Assembly (NCBI GenBank): GCA_018715465.1
Contig: DVLN01000088.1
Coordinates: 1 to 15,744 of the forward strand
Direction of reading: 5' to 3'
DNA from: Candidatus Faecivivens stercorigallinarum
GTDB taxonomy: Bacteria; Bacillota; Clostridia; Oscillospirales; Ruminococcaceae
DNA length: 15,744 nucleotides
The notes beneath the pieces were generated by a model. That model was not told the origin of the DNA, did not search any database, and saw nothing but the letters and a program-made list of their open reading frames with translations. Of this stretch, positions 13,349-15,744 are shown piece by piece. The position numbers and the translations under genes were made by a program. Positions within the stretch are counted from its first letter, which is position 1. The number at the start of each line of letters is the position of its first letter.

Positions 13349-14435
13349 AAAGTTCTATTCCTTCTTCTTCTCTTGCAAACACCGTCTTGACGCTGACACC
13401 GGGAAGCAGGGAAAGCGCATCTCCAAGTGCATGAATCTTTGCTTCCGTCCCATCCAGCGCAACGGTGATGAAATATACTCCCGCCTTTTTATAGGGCATT
13501 CCCATCCGACCGATAATCAGTTCAGAATACCGGTGGAGAATCTCATTGATTCTGCCCGCCATCCCGTAATCATTGGTCAGGATGGTGATGGAAGCGATTT
13601 TATGTACAATACTGCGGACAACAGCATCCTCCATTTCGTTCCAATCCTCCGGCACAATCCCGACCGGCAGCACACTGCGCAGAACATTTTCCGGCGTCTC
13701 GACCTCTCCGATCACTGCCTGTACCCCGAAGGCGCGGCGGATGTTCGCTTCGGTGACCACCTCGCGGGTCGGACCGAAGATGCTGCTGCCGTCTTTGCAG
13801 AGCAGAAAGCTCTTTCCCGCCCGCTGGAGAGCATGCGCAGGGTAGTGGGTGTTGAACAGGCAGATCATTCCTTCTGCTGCCAATCGGGAAAGGGTCTCCA
13901 ACACGATCAGCTGGTTTTTAAAATCAAGGTTGGATTCCGGTTCATCCAGTACCAGAATCCGCGGCTGGCTCGCCAGCGCCCGCGCAATCAGCACCATCTG
14001 CAATTCGCCGCCGCTGATTTCTGAGCACTTTTTCTCTTTCAGATGCAGGATTCCCAGCCGTTCCATCACCTGGTCCGCCATCTGGACATCCCCTGCCCCC
14101 GGCTGGGAAAAAACGCCGATCCGGCTGCTGCGCCCAAGCAATACCATTTCCCCGGCTGTATAGGCGGCAGAGGTGTTCTTAGCCTGTGGAACATAAGCGA
14201 TTGTACGCCACAGTTCCCGTTGGGGAATACTGCGGATATCCTTTCCGTCTATCGCACTGCGGCCGGATTTCCAGTGGAGAAATCCCATCATACACCGAAG
14301 CATTGTCGTCTTTCCAGCACCATTGGGGCCGAGTATCGCCACCAGTTCTCCGTCTGACGCCTCAAGGGAGACGTTTTGCAGCAGCTGTTCCCCTTTTCTG
14401 TAGCCAAAGCAGCCATTTTCCACTGCAATCTTCAC
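13341..14435 (-). CDS. FecE/BtuD-type ABC transporter ATPase with a fused C-terminal TM1266-like domain
   Basis: Cytosolic ATPase subunit of the importer encoded by the adjacent permease. Residues 1 to about 255 are a standard ABC domain: Walker A GPNGAGKT (36-43), Q-loop Gln84, signature SGGEL (141-145), Walker B ILVLDEP (160-166), and switch His197. Residues about 278-354 are an extra domain with RINEILHRY, IIGRMGMPYKKAG and LLPGVSVKTVFA. These match the stand-alone TM1266-type protein encoded two genes upstream almost motif for motif. At 364 residues the protein is about 100 longer than usual for this ATPase class. The GTG start overlaps the permease stop by 4 bases (GTGA), with GGAGG 9 bases upstream. 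By analogy with the C-terminal ACT-like domain of MetN, the added domain may sense ligand and gate transport. Confidence 0.93.
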   Translation of the reverse strand: MKIAVENGCFGYRKGEQLLQNVSLEASDGELVAILGPNGAGKTTMLRCMMGFLHWKSGRSAIDGKDIRSIPQRELWRTIAYVPQAKNTSAAYTAGEMVLLGRSSRIGVFSQPGAGDVQMADQVMERLGILHLKEKKCSEISGGELQMVLIARALASQPRILVLDEPESNLDFKNQLIVLETLSRLAAEGMICLFNTHYPAHALQRAGKSFLLCKDGSSIFGPTREVVTEANIRRAFGVQAVIGEVETPENVLRSVLPVGIVPEDWNEMEDAVVRSIVHKIASITILTNDYGMAGRINEILHRYSELIIGRMGMPYKKAGVYFITVALDGTEAKIHALGDALSLLPGVSVKTVFAREEEGIELYG

Positions 14436-15457
14436 AGCGACCAGCCTCCACTTCTCCGCATCAGAATAATAAAGAACGGCGCACCGATAATGGCCGTCAA
14501 GATAGAGACGGGGATCTCCGCTGCCGATACGCTTCTTGCCAGCGTATCAACTACAATCATGAATACCGCCCCAAGACTGATGGAAGCCGGCAGCAGTGAC
14601 AGGTGATTGTTTCCGAACTTCATCCGGCAGATATGCGGCACCAGCAGTCCAACCCAGCCGACCTGCCCGCACATCGACACACAGGATGCCGTCATCATCG
14701 TCGCACAGACAATGACCACTCCCCGCAATACACGGATATTGACACCCGAAGACCTTGCTTCATCTTCCGATAATGGCAGCAGATTTAACCGCCACCGAAG
14801 TGCCAGCAGCAAAATCAACCCAATCAGAATGGGCGGTGCCCCCAGTTTAAGGGAACCGAAATTTGCTGAGTCAAGGCTACCCATCAGCCAGTAGGTGATG
14901 GCGGGCAGCTCGCTTTCGGTATCGGCGGTATACTTGACCAGCGACACCAGCGCCGAAAACAGCGAACCGATCATGATGCCCGACAGGACAATTGTATTGA
15001 GTCCTTTTCCTTTCCCGGCACCCGCGAGCCAGGTCAGCAGCACCGCTGCACCGCCAAACAGCAGTGCAGTTCCCTGAATTCCCAGCAGACTCATTCCCAT
15101 CAGAATACCGAGTGCCGCACCAAAGCTGGCGCCCGATGCGACCCCAAGGGTATCCGGTGTCGCAAGCGGATTGGCAAATAAACTCTGGTAGGCACATCCT
15201 GCCCCCGAAAGCCCCGCTCCGACCAGCATATCCAGCAGAATACGCGGTAGGCGGATATTCCAGAGCACCATGTCATTCTGTGCCGAAACCGCTTCTCCAC
15301 CGGTCAGTTTGGTGACCAGTGAAGAAAAAATATCCGGCGGCGCAATCCAGATGCGTCCGATCCCAAGCGCAACAAATCCGACCACCACCGGCAGAATAAG
15401 CAGCAGAATCAGCCATCCCAAAGACAATTTGCCCTGCTGTTTTACCGCGGCCCTCAT
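14432..15457 (-). CDS. FecCD/BtuC-family ABC transporter permease
   Basis: Integral membrane subunit of a class III (iron-siderophore/haem/corrinoid) importer. The 341-residue protein is strongly hydrophobic, starts with a membrane segment at about residues 14-34, and has the length expected for about ten transmembrane helices. Family landmarks include WNIRLPR (66-72), LVGAGLSGAGCAYQSLFANPLATPDTLG (78-105) and the following GASFGAALGI. A coupling-helix region and the segment ending in AEIPVSILTAIIGAPFFI near the C-terminus are also typical. The ATG overlaps the stop of the small TM1266-type gene in an ATGA, and its own stop overlaps the ATPase gene by 4 bases. The three genes are therefore translationally coupled. 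Only one permease gene is seen, so a homodimer is expected. Confidence 0.94.
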   Translation of the reverse strand: MRAAVKQQGKLSLGWLILLLILPVVVGFVALGIGRIWIAPPDIFSSLVTKLTGGEAVSAQNDMVLWNIRLPRILLDMLVGAGLSGAGCAYQSLFANPLATPDTLGVASGASFGAALGILMGMSLLGIQGTALLFGGAAVLLTWLAGAGKGKGLNTIVLSGIMIGSLFSALVSLVKYTADTESELPAITYWLMGSLDSANFGSLKLGAPPILIGLILLLALRWRLNLLPLSEDEARSSGVNIRVLRGVVIVCATMMTASCVSMCGQVGWVGLLVPHICRMKFGNNHLSLLPASISLGAVFMIVVDTLARSVSAAEIPVSILTAIIGAPFFIILMRRSGGWSL

Positions 15458-15720
15458 CTGCTCTCACCATCCGACAGAATGGTGGAATAGGCAGTCTTAG
15501 CCTGAACGCCGTCCAGCCGTCCAACCTTACCGGCAAGGCTGCTGATTATATCCTGCGGCGCATCAATTGCAATGGAAATAATGTTGATACCCTTTTCACG
15601 GTAGGGAATTCCCATCCGGCCGATGATATATTCGCCATATTCGTGCAGAATCTCATTGAGTCGGGAAACTGACCCCGGATTTTCCACGATAATACCAATA
15701 ATTGCTACTCTTGTCTGCAT
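15454..15720 (-). CDS. TM1266-type small protein (putative iron-only hydrogenase system regulator)
   Basis: An 88-residue stand-alone protein of the family annotated as iron-only hydrogenase system regulator, a small ferredoxin-fold (ACT/NikR C-terminal-like) domain usually encoded beside hydE, hydF and hydG. Visible motifs are RVAIIGIIVEN, SRLNEILHEYGEYIIGRMG, IPYREKGINIISI and the ending GRLDGVQAKTAYS. The start is the ATG at 15720, since AAAGGAAG lies about 7 bases upstream. The frame continues to another ATG at the window edge (15744), but that has no visible ribosome binding site. Its molecular function has not been settled for the family. No DNA-binding helix-turn-helix is present, so a ligand- or metal-sensing role is more likely than direct DNA binding. 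A paralogous domain is fused to the ATPase downstream. Confidence 0.92.
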   Translation of the reverse strand: MQTRVAIIGIIVENPGSVSRLNEILHEYGEYIIGRMGIPYREKGINIISIAIDAPQDIISSLAGKVGRLDGVQAKTAYSTILSDGESR

Positions 15721-15744
15721 CTTGTTTCTTCCTTTCCGCAGCAT

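Noticed and set aside
15721..15744. Earlier start of the TM1266-type protein at the window edge
   Set aside because: The extra eight residues are lysine/arginine-rich and atypical of the family. The intervening bases contain the ribosome binding site for ATG 15720.
1..15744. CRISPR array, tRNA, rRNA or insertion sequence
   Set aside because: I found no regularly spaced repeats, transposase-like protein, or tRNA/rRNA-like segment. The window is almost fully occupied by recognisable genes.

Overview
The window looks like a piece of a strictly anaerobic Firmicutes (Clostridia-type) chromosome, possibly from a gut or plant-biomass degrader. The reasons are strong AGGAGG-type ribosome binding sites, TTG and GTG starts, a hexuronate catabolism locus, and [FeFe]-hydrogenase maturation genes. 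Coding density is very high and no gene-free stretch exceeds 300 bases. The taxonomy is inferred from style and gene content only.

Left part (1-2569, minus strand): a uronate operon in the order uxaC, uxuA, then an SDR-type fructuronate reductase whose end lies outside the window. Together they convert glucuronate or galacturonate derivatives towards 2-keto-3-deoxygluconate. A divergent AraC-type regulator (2705-3574, plus strand) shares a 135-base intergenic region with uxaC. That region holds two 13-base direct repeats spaced 21 bp apart, well placed to be the regulator's half-sites. An alpha/beta-hydrolase (3584-4504, minus) converges on the regulator. A two-CBS-domain protein (4630-5082, minus) follows. 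Both have their own promoter and terminator signals.

Right part (5169 to the window edge, all minus strand): one tightly packed run of ten genes, transcribed from high to low coordinates. The order is a stand-alone TM1266-type small protein, a FecCD/BtuC permease, a BtuD/FecE-type ATPase, hydE, a NifH-like reductase, a NifD-like protein, a NifK-like protein, a substrate-binding lipoprotein, hydF and aspA. Most junctions are 4- to 26-base overlaps. The run mixes three systems: H-cluster maturation (HydE, HydF, aspartase, TM1266-type regulator), a nitrogenase-like HDK set, and a binding-protein-dependent importer for an iron, siderophore or corrinoid-type ligand.

The most striking object is the importer ATPase. 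It carries a C-terminal domain that is clearly a second copy of the TM1266-type domain found as a free protein three genes earlier. This fusion ties the transporter physically to a family otherwise known from hydrogenase maturation loci. The nitrogenase-like genes and hydE lie between the permease/ATPase pair and the binding protein, so the systems are interleaved rather than merely adjacent. I infer a metallocofactor uptake, processing or maturation system in which a NifH-like ATPase reduces a NifDK-like complex. Its substrate is unknown. No hydG, hydrogenase structural gene, nifB or nifEN pair is visible in the window.
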